Positions 1 to 8,615 of a stretch of 43,608 nucleotides of DNA are shown here, piece by piece. The DNA comes from JAJTCH01 sp040386195 (GTDB taxonomy: Bacteria; Pseudomonadota; Alphaproteobacteria; Rickettsiales; UBA1997), in assembly GCA_040386195.1 (NCBI GenBank), contig JAZKFV010000019.1, positions 1 to 43,608 on the forward strand, given 5' to 3'. The position numbers and the translations under genes were made by a program. How positions within the stretch are numbered: the first letter of the stretch is position 1; the number at the start of each line of letters is the position of its first letter. The notes beneath the pieces are model-generated. The model was not told where the DNA came from. It saw only the letters and a program-made list of their open reading frames with translations, and ran no database searches.

Positions 1-19
1 GCTTCGAAGTTTAACTCCT

Positions 20-49
20 GAGATCCCTCGCTTCGCTCAAGGATGACAG
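20..49. repeat. Half copy of palindromic element family A
   Basis: This stretch matches the right arm of the element found intact elsewhere in the window: a GAGATCC-TTCGCTTCGCTC-AGGATGACAG pattern with a few changes. It lies 8 bp beyond the stop codon of the adjacent methyltransferase-like gene. The left arm is not visible and may lie upstream of the window. Other copies are at 9195-9272, 11763-11916, 12731-12803 and 35706-35817. Confidence 0.75.
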
Positions 50-57
50 ACGCTTAT

Positions 58-762
58 TTATTGATCCAAACTCGAATGTTTAATTTTGCCACCAATTGCA
101 TAATTTGGCTGGCGATCAAATTTATTTTGAAAATTAAATTCTCGACTAAAAAATAAAGAAGTAACCGCCGCTTCTGGTCTGGAAGGTCTGAGCCCATAAA
201 AATCAACTTGAATAAAATCTAAATTTTCCTTCAAAAATTTTGCCGTGTTTGGATACCAATCCGAATTATCTAAAATCACTAAACCATCTTTTTTAATTTT
301 AGAAATAACATTTTTAGCGCATAAATAACGGCTGAAAATGCCATCAATAATTATCACATCAAAATAGCAATCAGAAAATTTTAGGATTGAATTAATATAG
401 TCGTCTTTTTGATCGGCAAAAATATATTGGTGATTAGAAAATTCTTTCAAAGGCTCAGATAATTTTTCTATCCATTTCACATTGTTTTCCACCGAAACAA
501 CATCTGCGCCTTGCCCAAGCCAATAAAGAGTTGATTGCCCAGATCCAAACTCAAAAATCTTTTTATTTGCAAAATCCAAAGAGCTCAGATATTCAATTGC
601 TGGATAAGTATAAAGTGGCAGCGGATTTTTATTTTTATCAAGCGGAATTCCCGCTTCAGCAGAATTTATAAAACCATATTCATCGGCAATAATTTTATTT
701 ATATTTTCTAGATAAGCGAAACTATTATTCGAATCGATCTTATTTAAATTTTTATTATTCAT
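58..762 (-). CDS. Class I SAM-dependent methyltransferase-like protein
   Basis: A 234-residue protein. What can be seen is a Rossmann methyltransferase core: a glycine-rich motif I (IFEFGSGQSTLYWL, about residues 69-82), an acidic residue at the end of strand 2 (VVSVENN), and a strand-4 segment DVIIIDGIF followed by GLVILDNSDW. These fit the class I SAM-binding fold; the substrate cannot be told. There is no signal peptide or membrane segment, so it is probably cytosolic. Its start lies only 22 bp from the start of the divergent 1300-residue gene, so any promoter must overlap coding sequence. The stop is followed within 10 bp by half of a palindromic repeat. The methyltransferase fold is fairly secure, the function is unknown. 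Confidence 0.75.
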   Translation of the reverse strand: MNNKNLNKIDSNNSFAYLENINKIIADEYGFINSAEAGIPLDKNKNPLPLYTYPAIEYLSSLDFANKKIFEFGSGQSTLYWLGQGADVVSVENNVKWIEKLSEPLKEFSNHQYIFADQKDDYINSILKFSDCYFDVIIIDGIFSRYLCAKNVISKIKKDGLVILDNSDWYPNTAKFLKENLDFIQVDFYGLRPSRPEAAVTSLFFSREFNFQNKFDRQPNYAIGGKIKHSSLDQ

Positions 763-784
763 ATTTTTTATTTAATTATTAAAA

Positions 785-3700
785 ATGAAATCACCATCAA
801 CACAAAACGATAGCCTCAAAAAAATAAGAGAAATTTTGGGAATCACTAAAAATCCTAAAAAAGAAGAACTAATAGCAAAAATTAATGCCCGATATCCCAA
901 TGTCTCTCAAGTAGAAAAGGGATTAATATTACATTTGTCGTCTTTATTATTGACTGAATTGCCAGAATTAAAAGGCGTAACCACATCTGTAGCTGATTTT
1001 TTCTTTATAGAAAATCTTACTAATAATTTTCGACAAATAAGAGACGGGCTAGATAAAGATCTAAAAGAAATTACAATTGCTACCTTAGTAATTTTTTTGC
1101 AAAAAATCACCAAAGAATTATTAATTCATAAATTCGAACCACTTTTTATTAACGATGAGATAGCAGCAAAAGCGCTTGCAGCAATAGATCAAATAAGTGC
1201 TGCGCTAGAAGAAGATGCAGAACAAGTTGCTGCTATTCAAGGAGTTGATTTAGAAACATCCAAGTTTTTTTCTGAAAAGATATATGCAATATATTCCGGT
1301 CTATTAGTTTGGCACCCTGATAACATTATAATCAATAATCTTATCGCTAAGGCTAATCGCTTCGATCCCAATCAAGAAGGGAATATTCACTTTTTAATCA
1401 ACCAAATTATTATCAAAGGCTTGCCTCGGGGAAATCAAAGCCAACTTGACTTAGATAAAAAATTAGCATTTTTTATTGATAATTTTGAAAAACCTAAAAT
1501 TTATCTTAAACCAAAAAAATTATTTGACGATATTATTGCTGATTGCAGATCCTATCAAGAGCGATTACCTCTCAACGCCGCCAATCTAATTGCAATTTTT
1601 TATCAACAAGGAAAACATAATGTTATCTTGAGGGAGATTATTTATGATGAGATAAAAATTTTTCTTGATGCCTTAAATCCTGGTGATGAGTTTGATATTT
1701 TGGCTCAAAAAATGCGTGAGGATGATCAATTTATAAATTTTCTTTTGAGCAAGCAAAGCACTGTTTTCTGGGAGAAAATGCTTAATTATTTAAAACTTGA
1801 AAAACCAGAATATACCGACCTTATAAAAAAAATTACTGATAAAAATAATAAAAAACCCGCTCAAAAAACTTCTACCATAAGTCACGCTCAAATTGTTAAA
1901 AAACCAGAATTTACCACTCCGCATTACGCTCCCGATCTTTTGCGCAAAATAATTGGCATTGAAGAATCTGCACAATTAAACATTAACCAAATCTCTGAAA
2001 GAATTAACAAATTGGATTATGGCGATCAAAAAGCCAACGCAGCAATCCGTGAAAAACTTAAAGAATTATCAAAAATCTTATTGGTAGGTAAAAAACCAAG
2101 TGACGATGTTTATCGAGATTTGGCGAGCGCAATACCTTCCATTGTAAATTTACGCAAAGAGGTAAAAACCCCAGAATCAGACGCCATTCTTGGCGATATA
2201 ATTTTCATTGCAGCTTATTGTTTTATGGGATTAATTCTTGATAGAGCTCACCATAGAATAAAAAATAGTTTTACCACTCAAACTACAGAAGATCTATTTA
2301 AACAATTATTACGTTTTATAGAAGATACCAAAATCAATCCCGACTTAATTATTGATAAAGACAATATTTTTCTTAATAAAATTAAAAAAATTTACGAAGA
2401 TTTTGGTCATTATTTAATATCATCAGAAAGTCCAATATCGCTGCAGTCGCGGTCGTATCTTTTGCTTATGGTCATATTTATCAGCAATAATTACCCGCAT
2501 ACTGAGGACTCAATTGCATTTTTAATTAACAAACTTGCCAATACTAAATTTACAAAATATGAACCTGATGAATTTGAGCAATTAATATTAATTTTTACAG
2601 AAATTAAAGAAGAGCAATTGCACGATCGACATAATTCTTTTAGCTTATCATCAAATTGTATAGAATTTCTGGACCGCGCGATAGATGAATGTAAATTTTA
2701 TCAGAATCAAAATCTGCCAATCTCCACTATATTTCAAGCGATCGTAATTTTTAATTATCAAAAAAATGGCTCCGACATTATTAATGCTTTAAAAGAGAAA
2801 TTTTCTAATCAACTAGCAGAATATTTTAAAAATAAAATCAATAGTGGATTTGAAGATGAGCTTCCTATTTTTATAAAAGCAATAGAAGAAAATGATCTAC
2901 TTAAATTTTTAGTTGATCTTTTTGACGCCCAGCAATTAGAAAAATTAAAAGGATTATTGAGTAACAAGAATGAGCTTAAACAGAAAATTATGTTGCTTTC
3001 TCAAGAAAAGAAGCGGCGCCAAAAAGAATTAAAAAAACCTTCAGGAAAAACTGCCGAAAAACCTCAAAACAGTGAACTTTCGGTTGAAGAATTAGCGCTT
3101 TTGATTGAAGGAAGTCCAGCACCACAAACATTAAAATCAAAAACACCAAAATCAAAACTAAAGCCAAAAGCCGCTCGAACACTAGCCCAAGAAGTTCAAA
3201 CTGAAATTCCAATCGCACCGCCAGCTGAAAAACCGCAGATAGTTATCCAGACAACAGAAGTGGAGCAAACAGTTGAAGATTTGGCGCCAGAAATTCCGGT
3301 AGAAAAAGTTGAAAAGAAAACTCCGCTGGAAAAAGCAGAATTGCAAATCAAAAATCTAGATAAACAAATTATTGAGTTAAATTTTGAGTTTGATAGAGCA
3401 AAAAAAGCTTTAGAAAAAAGTGAATTAGCTGTTGGCGAAAAAAATAAACAAGTTGAAAAATTAGCCAGAGAGTTAGAAACGTCAAAAGAAAAACTTTCTA
3501 AACTACCAAAAGTTCAACAAGAAAGAGATGGGCTGGTAAATAAAAATGCTCAATTAGGAAAGCAAAAAGAATTGTTACTTGCTGAAAATGAAAAACTAAA
3601 ATCAGAAAGCGCGAAATTAGAAACTTCAATTTCAAAACTCGAAACTCAGTTAAAAACTGTTAATCTTGAACTGCAAAAAACCCGTGCAGAACTTGATTTG

Positions 3701-4687
3701 GCAAAGTCTCAACAACAAAATCCAAAAGCTTTAAGCGCAGAAAATATTGAACAACTTTTGGCTGAAAAAGCACAACAAATTTTGAAAAAAATTAGAGATG
3801 AATTTGGTGATATAGCCAGAATTCTGCAAGAAAATTTACGCAACAATCAAATCGGTTTTAGCACATTAGATGTTATTGGCAGCCAAGCTTATGTGCCAGC
3901 GCTGCAAATTCTTAGCAATGCTCCGCTAAAAGATCAAGAACCGCAAGATTTAGATTTGTGCTTAGTAATTGATGATCAACATTTTAATAACAAAAAGGAT
4001 CTTGAAGAATTAATCAAAAAATTATTGCCCGAAACTTTTTCTATCATTGGAAAAATTCATATGGCGCCGCCACCAAAAAAATCAGCGAGTATTAAATTAG
4101 AATTTGCCGGCAAAGAAATTGATCTGAATATTTATTCAGAGCGGTTTGCTAATCTTTCGCAATGGCAGCTTTGCGTTGATCGACCAAGGTTTTCTTGTGT
4201 TCAAAAAAAGTTTGAAATTAATAATAACCAAGCCGATCACTATCAATTTGATGATTGCTCACAATTTTTATTGGCGGTGCAAGAAAAAAAGATCAAGCTT
4301 TGGGAACCAAACCCACAAGCGCAAGGATTTTTGAGAAGAATTTTAAAAGATAATGGTCGCTTAAAATTATCTCCGGCAGCTTTATTACCAATTAAAGAAA
4401 GATTGCTCGAAGAAATGGTTCAGATGATTTTGGGCGAAGCTCAAATAGATTTGCGCGATTGGAGAAATTTTGAGCAGCAACATTGTCAAAAGTTACAAGG
4501 GGAAGAAAAAGAAGATGAGCTGGCGATGGTTATTGATCTACATCAAATTGCCGTGATGAGATTGGTTATTCAAGATCAACGACTTGTTATTGAGCAACAG
4601 CATCACCAGCTTACAGCCCCGCCACAACCTTATCCCATCATCAGTCAATTAAAACATCACGATGAGATTATGCGCGGCAGCAGCTAG
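785..4687 (+). CDS. Large coiled-coil protein with C-terminal nucleotidyltransferase-like domain
   Basis: A 1300-residue protein I do not recognise as a named family. The order is: a helical region (about 10-340); a second helical region (about 380-740) resembling the first (LKKIREILGI near 11 against LLRKIIGI near 385; C254-x-x-Y-Q-x-x-x-x-P against C636-x-x-Y-Q-x-x-x-x-P); a Lys/Pro-rich linker (about 745-840); a long heptad coiled coil (about 845-980); and a domain (about 1015-1130) with G1032-S1033, D1055-x-D1057 and a third Asp, D1113, on a later strand. That pattern fits the polymerase-beta/poly(A)-polymerase nucleotidyltransferase fold. A helical tail follows. There is no signal peptide. 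The gene ends 1 bp before the convergent ftsW stop. Possible roles include an RNA- or nucleotide-modifying enzyme or a secreted effector; neither is shown. Confidence 0.7.
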   Translation: MKSPSTQNDSLKKIREILGITKNPKKEELIAKINARYPNVSQVEKGLILHLSSLLLTELPELKGVTTSVADFFFIENLTNNFRQIRDGLDKDLKEITIATLVIFLQKITKELLIHKFEPLFINDEIAAKALAAIDQISAALEEDAEQVAAIQGVDLETSKFFSEKIYAIYSGLLVWHPDNIIINNLIAKANRFDPNQEGNIHFLINQIIIKGLPRGNQSQLDLDKKLAFFIDNFEKPKIYLKPKKLFDDIIADCRSYQERLPLNAANLIAIFYQQGKHNVILREIIYDEIKIFLDALNPGDEFDILAQKMREDDQFINFLLSKQSTVFWEKMLNYLKLEKPEYTDLIKKITDKNNKKPAQKTSTISHAQIVKKPEFTTPHYAPDLLRKIIGIEESAQLNINQISERINKLDYGDQKANAAIREKLKELSKILLVGKKPSDDVYRDLASAIPSIVNLRKEVKTPESDAILGDIIFIAAYCFMGLILDRAHHRIKNSFTTQTTEDLFKQLLRFIEDTKINPDLIIDKDNIFLNKIKKIYEDFGHYLISSESPISLQSRSYLLLMVIFISNNYPHTEDSIAFLINKLANTKFTKYEPDEFEQLILIFTEIKEEQLHDRHNSFSLSSNCIEFLDRAIDECKFYQNQNLPISTIFQAIVIFNYQKNGSDIINALKEKFSNQLAEYFKNKINSGFEDELPIFIKAIEENDLLKFLVDLFDAQQLEKLKGLLSNKNELKQKIMLLSQEKKRRQKELKKPSGKTAEKPQNSELSVEELALLIEGSPAPQTLKSKTPKSKLKPKAARTLAQEVQTEIPIAPPAEKPQIVIQTTEVEQTVEDLAPEIPVEKVEKKTPLEKAELQIKNLDKQIIELNFEFDRAKKALEKSELAVGEKNKQVEKLARELETSKEKLSKLPKVQQERDGLVNKNAQLGKQKELLLAENEKLKSESAKLETSISKLETQLKTVNLELQKTRAELDLAKSQQQNPKALSAENIEQLLAEKAQQILKKIRDEFGDIARILQENLRNNQIGFSTLDVIGSQAYVPALQILSNAPLKDQEPQDLDLCLVIDDQHFNNKKDLEELIKKLLPETFSIIGKIHMAPPPKKSASIKLEFAGKEIDLNIYSERFANLSQWQLCVDRPRFSCVQKKFEINNNQADHYQFDDCSQFLLAVQEKKIKLWEPNPQAQGFLRRILKDNGRLKLSPAALLPIKERLLEEMVQMILGEAQIDLRDWRNFEQQHCQKLQGEEKEDELAMVIDLHQIAVMRLVIQDQRLVIEQQHHQLTAPPQPYPIISQLKHHDEIMRGSS

Positions 4688-4688
4688 A

Positions 4689-5852
4689 TCAATTAATCAT
4701 CAAATTATCGTAATTGATTTTGTCGTTATATTTTTTCTTAGTCAGCGACAAAATCATTCCAAAGCCAATTGAAACAGCGATGATTGAAGAGCCTCCATAG
4801 CTGATGAAAGGCAAAGTCATTCCTTTAGTTGGCAACATTCCAACACTGACCCCAATATTTACTAAAGTTTGTAAAGCAATTTGCGAAATCAATCCCACAA
4901 CAGCGAGTTTGCAAAATAAATCTTCTTCATTGATAACTTGTTTGATTACTCGGCTAATAATAAAAATAAAAATTGTGATTAAAAATAAACAAGAAATTAG
5001 CCCAAATTCTTCCGCAACAACCGCAAAAATAAAATCGGTGTGCGCATCGGGAATATATTTTTTTACCAAACCATTTCCGGGGCCTACTCCAAAAAATCCG
5101 CCATTAACATAAGCATCAACCGCTCTTTCAACTTGATAATTTTTTTCATTAAGATTTAAAAATTTATTAATGCGATCCGCCACGTGGGGCATACTCCAAT
5201 AGCCAATGATTCCACCAACTACGCCTAGGCACATAAATAAAATTATTAAAAATATCGGCAAACCAAAAATAAATAATTGTATCAACCACAAGGCGGTGAA
5301 AATTAAAGTCATTCCAAAATCAGGTTGCAAAATTAGCAAAATTACAATTGAAAAATAAAGCGCTGCTGAAGTTCCATATTTTATAACCCATTTTTGTTCT
5401 TTGAGTTTTTCTAATAAAAATGCGTTGGAAACTAAAAAGAATATTTTGGCAAATTCTGATGGCTGGAGATTAAAGCCTAGAACCATTATCCACCTTTTGG
5501 CGCCTTTAGCTTCTGAGCCAAAAACCAAAACCAAAACCAACAAAGCCAAGCAAGTTAAGATACCAAAAATAGAAACTACTTTGATTTGTTGCTTATCGAA
5601 AAAGGAGATAAAAGTGATGGTGAAAATGGCGATAAAAACAAAGAAAATTTGTTTTTTAACAAAAAATAATTTTTCCACCGAGATTTTTTTTGCCACCGCC
5701 GGGCTAGAGGTAAAAGCCATCATTAGCCCAAAAATAATCAGAGCGATAATTAGTAAAAAATTAATCTTATCAATATCCAGCCACCATTTTTTAAGCGGAT
5801 TTAAGTGGCGGCGATCAAAAATAATCTGGTCATTAGCTTGCCAATTTTCCAT
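4689..5852 (-). CDS. ftsW: Lipid II-polymerising cell-division protein FtsW (SEDS family)
   Basis: A 387-residue polytopic membrane protein of the SEDS family, which polymerises lipid II into glycan strands at the septum with a partner class B penicillin-binding protein. The FtsW-type signature is present: GVGPGNGLVKKYIPDAHTDF (about 255-275), followed by IFAVVAEEFGL, and the C-terminal PFISYGGSS motif. About ten hydrophobic segments are visible. It starts inside the 3' end of nhaA (20-bp overlap) and is the last gene of the lptA-lptB-nhaA-ftsW run, so it is probably translated from that transcript. The usual mur/fts neighbours are absent, as is common in reduced alphaproteobacterial genomes. 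RodA is the main alternative; the AHTDF context favours FtsW. Confidence 0.92.
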   Translation of the reverse strand: MENWQANDQIIFDRRHLNPLKKWWLDIDKINFLLIIALIIFGLMMAFTSSPAVAKKISVEKLFFVKKQIFFVFIAIFTITFISFFDKQQIKVVSIFGILTCLALLVLVLVFGSEAKGAKRWIMVLGFNLQPSEFAKIFFLVSNAFLLEKLKEQKWVIKYGTSAALYFSIVILLILQPDFGMTLIFTALWLIQLFIFGLPIFLIILFMCLGVVGGIIGYWSMPHVADRINKFLNLNEKNYQVERAVDAYVNGGFFGVGPGNGLVKKYIPDAHTDFIFAVVAEEFGLISCLFLITIFIFIISRVIKQVINEEDLFCKLAVVGLISQIALQTLVNIGVSVGMLPTKGMTLPFISYGGSSIIAVSIGFGMILSLTKKKYNDKINYDNLMIN

Positions 5853-7020
5853 TTTTATTATTAGTTGCGATTGCGAGAATTAAAAACCCAAACAAGCCCG
5901 AAAAAAGCGAGCCGAAAATTACACCAATTCTAACTTTATCAATTATATCCGGGCAAGAAAACGCCAAATTGCCGATAAATAAACTCATAGTAAAGCCAAT
6001 GCCGGCAATGACCGCAACGCCATAAAATTCAAGCCAGCTGACATCTTTAAAAAATTTACAAAATTTAAATTTTTGTAATAAATAAACTATCAGGCTGATG
6101 CCTAATTGTTTGCCAAAAAATAAACCCAACATAATTCCTAAGACAATTTTGTTGGTGAAAATTTCTAGAGAAAAATTATCAAGAACAATCCCGCTATTAA
6201 CAAAAGCAAAAATGGGTAAAACTAAATAGGTGATCGGAATATGGAGAATTTTTTCTAGAAATTTGGCTGGAGAATTTTGAGTTGTATTTAAAGGAATAAA
6301 TAACGCTAGAAGCATACCAGCAATGGTTGGATGAATTCCGGATTTTAAAACAAAAACCCATAAAAAAGGCGCGACTAACAAATAAGGAGCTAATTTAAAA
6401 ACTTTGAATTTGTTAAAAATAGCCAACAATAAAACTGTTAATAAGGCGTAAGTTAGATAAGTTAAATCAAGATGATCACTATAGAAAAAAGCGATAATTA
6501 AAATTGCGATCAGATCATCAATTATTGCTAAAGCAACTAAAAATATTTTTAAGGAATGAGAAATTTTATTACCAAATAAACTCAAAACTCCGATTGCAAA
6601 AGCAATGTCTGTTGCCGCTGGAATTGCTGCTCCGCGCAGGTTTTCGGTATTGCCAAAATTGATAAAATAATAAATTAAAATTGGCAATAAAACTCCACCA
6701 ATTGCGGCGCAAAATGGTAAAATTATTTTTGATTTTGAAGATAATTCCCCAATCACAATTTCTCTTTTTAACTCGAGCCCAACCAATAAAAAAAACACCG
6801 CCATCAACCCATCATCAATCCATAATTTAAGATTCATTTCTTTATGAATTGATAAAAAAGATAAATTTAGCGGCAGAGAAACTGAAAATAGATTGTGATA
6901 TAATGAGGCAAAATTTGAGTTGGCAACAACAACCGCAAAGAGCGCAGAAAAGAATAATAAAAAACCACCAAAAGCCTGACTCTTCAAAAACTCTCTGATG
7001 GAGTGAATTTTATTTTGCAT
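5833..7020 (-). CDS. nhaA: Na+/H+ antiporter NhaA
   Basis: A 395-residue inner-membrane antiporter, close to the usual NhaA length (about 390). It exchanges sodium for protons and helps pH and Na+ homeostasis. NhaA hallmarks are visible: GLELKREIVIGELS (about 82-95), AAIPAATDIAFAIGVLSLFGN (about 133-153) and the ion-binding Asp pair in LAIIDDLIAI. About twelve hydrophobic helices are present. It lies 22 bp downstream of lptB and its 3' end overlaps the ftsW start by 20 bp. The ATG at 7020 is the natural start, followed by a short cytosolic N-terminus and the first helix. Confidence 0.95.
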   Translation of the reverse strand: MQNKIHSIREFLKSQAFGGFLLFFSALFAVVVANSNFASLYHNLFSVSLPLNLSFLSIHKEMNLKLWIDDGLMAVFFLLVGLELKREIVIGELSSKSKIILPFCAAIGGVLLPILIYYFINFGNTENLRGAAIPAATDIAFAIGVLSLFGNKISHSLKIFLVALAIIDDLIAILIIAFFYSDHLDLTYLTYALLTVLLLAIFNKFKVFKLAPYLLVAPFLWVFVLKSGIHPTIAGMLLALFIPLNTTQNSPAKFLEKILHIPITYLVLPIFAFVNSGIVLDNFSLEIFTNKIVLGIMLGLFFGKQLGISLIVYLLQKFKFCKFFKDVSWLEFYGVAVIAGIGFTMSLFIGNLAFSCPDIIDKVRIGVIFGSLFSGLFGFLILAIATNNKNGKLAS

Positions 7021-7042
7021 TTACTAAGAGCATTACACGATT

Positions 7043-7768
7043 TTATATTTTAAATTTTTCACCCAGATAAACTTTTTTTACATCCGGATTAGAAATAATT
7101 TCTTCGCGATTTCCTGAAGTTAGAATTACACCGTCATAAACAATATAAGCGCGATCAACAATTTCTAGGGTTTCACGTACATTGTGATCAGTGATTAAAA
7201 TGCCAATGTCGCGATTTTTTAAATGCGCCACCATATCCATAATATCCCCAACTGCAATAGGATCAACGCCGGCAAAAGGCTCATCAAGCAAAATGAAAGA
7301 TGGGTTAGTGGCAATTGTTCTGGCAATTTCAACTCTTCGGCGCTCGCCTCCGGATAAAGATAAAGCGTGAGATTTTCTGATTTTAGTAATTGAGAATTCT
7401 TCCAATAAACTATCTAACTTTTCCTGGCGAATTTTTTTATTAGGCTCAACAATTTCCAAGATTGAATAAATATTTTCTTCAACAGTCATTCCACGAAAAA
7501 TTGAAGCTTCTTGAGGTAAATAGCCAATTCCCAGCTTGGCTCTTTGATGAACTTGCGTGGCGCTAATATCAACATCATCCAAAAAAATATTACCCGAATC
7601 AGCATCAATCAAACCAACAATCATATAAAAACAAGTGGTCTTTCCGGCGCCATTTGGTCCAAGCAAACCAACCACTTCACCGCGTTTAATTTCTATACTA
7701 ATGTCGCGAACAACAGTTTTTTTACCATATTTTTTACTCAAATTAGTTGCACTGAGAATTCTGCTCAT
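7043..7768 (-). CDS. lptB: LPS export ABC transporter ATPase LptB
   Basis: A 241-residue ABC ATPase, the expected length for LptB, which powers extraction of lipopolysaccharide from the inner membrane through LptFG and hands it to LptC/LptA. Walker A is GPNGAGKTT (37-45), the Q-loop follows in GYLPQEASIFRGMTVEENI, the signature is LSGGERRRVE (about 139-148), Walker B is FILLDEPFAGVDP, and the switch His lies in LITDHNVRE. The phrase LPQEASIFRGMTVEENI is typical of LptB rather than LivG/LivF. It starts 2 bp after the lptA stop, so the two are almost certainly translationally coupled. Confidence 0.95.
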   Translation of the reverse strand: MSRILSATNLSKKYGKKTVVRDISIEIKRGEVVGLLGPNGAGKTTCFYMIVGLIDADSGNIFLDDVDISATQVHQRAKLGIGYLPQEASIFRGMTVEENIYSILEIVEPNKKIRQEKLDSLLEEFSITKIRKSHALSLSGGERRRVEIARTIATNPSFILLDEPFAGVDPIAVGDIMDMVAHLKNRDIGILITDHNVRETLEIVDRAYIVYDGVILTSGNREEIISNPDVKKVYLGEKFKI

Positions 7769-7770
7769 AA

Positions 7771-8373
7771 TTATTTTTTATTAGATTTGGGATTAGATTT
7801 TTTAAAATCATTATCATCAATAATAACCACAACTCTGCCATCTGTTTTGGCATCGGTTTGCACATCGGGATTGTTTTGTTTATTTTTTACTGTTTGATTT
7901 TCTATCGATAAATTCTTTTCTCCTACCAAATTGCCTTTTTTGGTTTTTAAGTCATAGACAAATCTTTGCCCGTTGGCAATTGAGGTTCCGTTATTAAAGA
8001 TGACATCTTTTTCCAAAATAACATTATTTTGCGCTGGGTTATAAAAACCGTATTTACCAGTGGCGATAAATTCACCATTAAAAATTTTAACATTATCTTT
8101 AGCTTCAATTTTTTTAATTGTATCACCCTGCTCGGCATCGTTTTGCTGACTTGATTTATCATAATAATACACCAGCATATTATCTGCTTTAATACTCAGA
8201 TCCTCTCTTTCAACAATAACATTACCAATCAAATTAACCGTTTGGGACTTTCTTTTAATATCAATAAAGTTGGCGGTTATTTTAGTTGTAATAATTTTGT
8301 TACTTGCAGCAAAAGCTATTTGCGAGCTGCAAAATAGGGAAAAAGTTATTAAAATTAATCTCAAAATAATCAT
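7771..8373 (-). CDS. lptA: Periplasmic LPS-transport protein LptA (OstA family)
   Basis: A 200-residue protein with a cleavable signal peptide (about 1-23, ending AFAAS) followed by an OstA/LptA-type beta-jellyroll: repeated short strands such as VNLIGNVIVEREDLSIKADNMLVYY and IFNGEFIATGKYGFYN. LptA forms the periplasmic bridge that carries LPS from LptC to LptD. The C-terminal 40 residues are polar, Lys/Asn-rich and probably disordered. It is the first gene of the run ending in ftsW. The usual upstream lptC is not here: the preceding feature is a tRNA on the other strand, so LptC is encoded elsewhere or lost. Confidence 0.88.
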   Translation of the reverse strand: MIILRLILITFSLFCSSQIAFAASNKIITTKITANFIDIKRKSQTVNLIGNVIVEREDLSIKADNMLVYYYDKSSQQNDAEQGDTIKKIEAKDNVKIFNGEFIATGKYGFYNPAQNNVILEKDVIFNNGTSIANGQRFVYDLKTKKGNLVGEKNLSIENQTVKNKQNNPDVQTDAKTDGRVVVIIDDNDFKKSNPKSNKK

Positions 8374-8488
8374 CGCTAAAACACTAATTTTTGCTGCAAA
8401 ATAAAGACTCGCGATAATAAAACCACGTCACTCAAGTTGCAAGTGGACAAAATAAAATTGGGGAATTATTTTTGAGAACCTGTTTTTT

Positions 8489-8565
8489 CGGGGTGTAGCG
8501 CAGTCTGGTAGCGCACAAGGCTGGGGGTCTTGTGGTCGTAGGTTCAAATCCTATCACCCCGACCA
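8489..8565 (+). tRNA. tRNA-Pro (anticodon GGG)
   Basis: A 77-nt tRNA with encoded CCA (8563-8565). The 7-bp acceptor stem CGGGGTG/CACCCCG pairs perfectly. The anticodon stem CAAGG/TCTTG closes the loop CTGGGGG, giving anticodon GGG (8523-8525), which reads CCC and CCU. The T-loop GGTTCAAATCC is canonical and the D-arm TAGCGCAGTCTGGTAGCGCA is complete. No introns or mismatches that matter. It lies between lptA and the P-type ATPase, on the strand opposite to both. Confidence 0.97.
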
Positions 8566-8615
8566 TATATTTTAATCAACACGACTATCCAAAAACTTTT
8601 TTAAAAAATCATTTT

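Noticed and set aside
785..4687. Standard poly(A) polymerase or CCA-adding enzyme
   Set aside because: The catalytic-type motifs fit the wider nucleotidyltransferase fold, but the GG-x-x-R-D start, RNA-binding neck/body motifs and overall size do not fit these enzymes.
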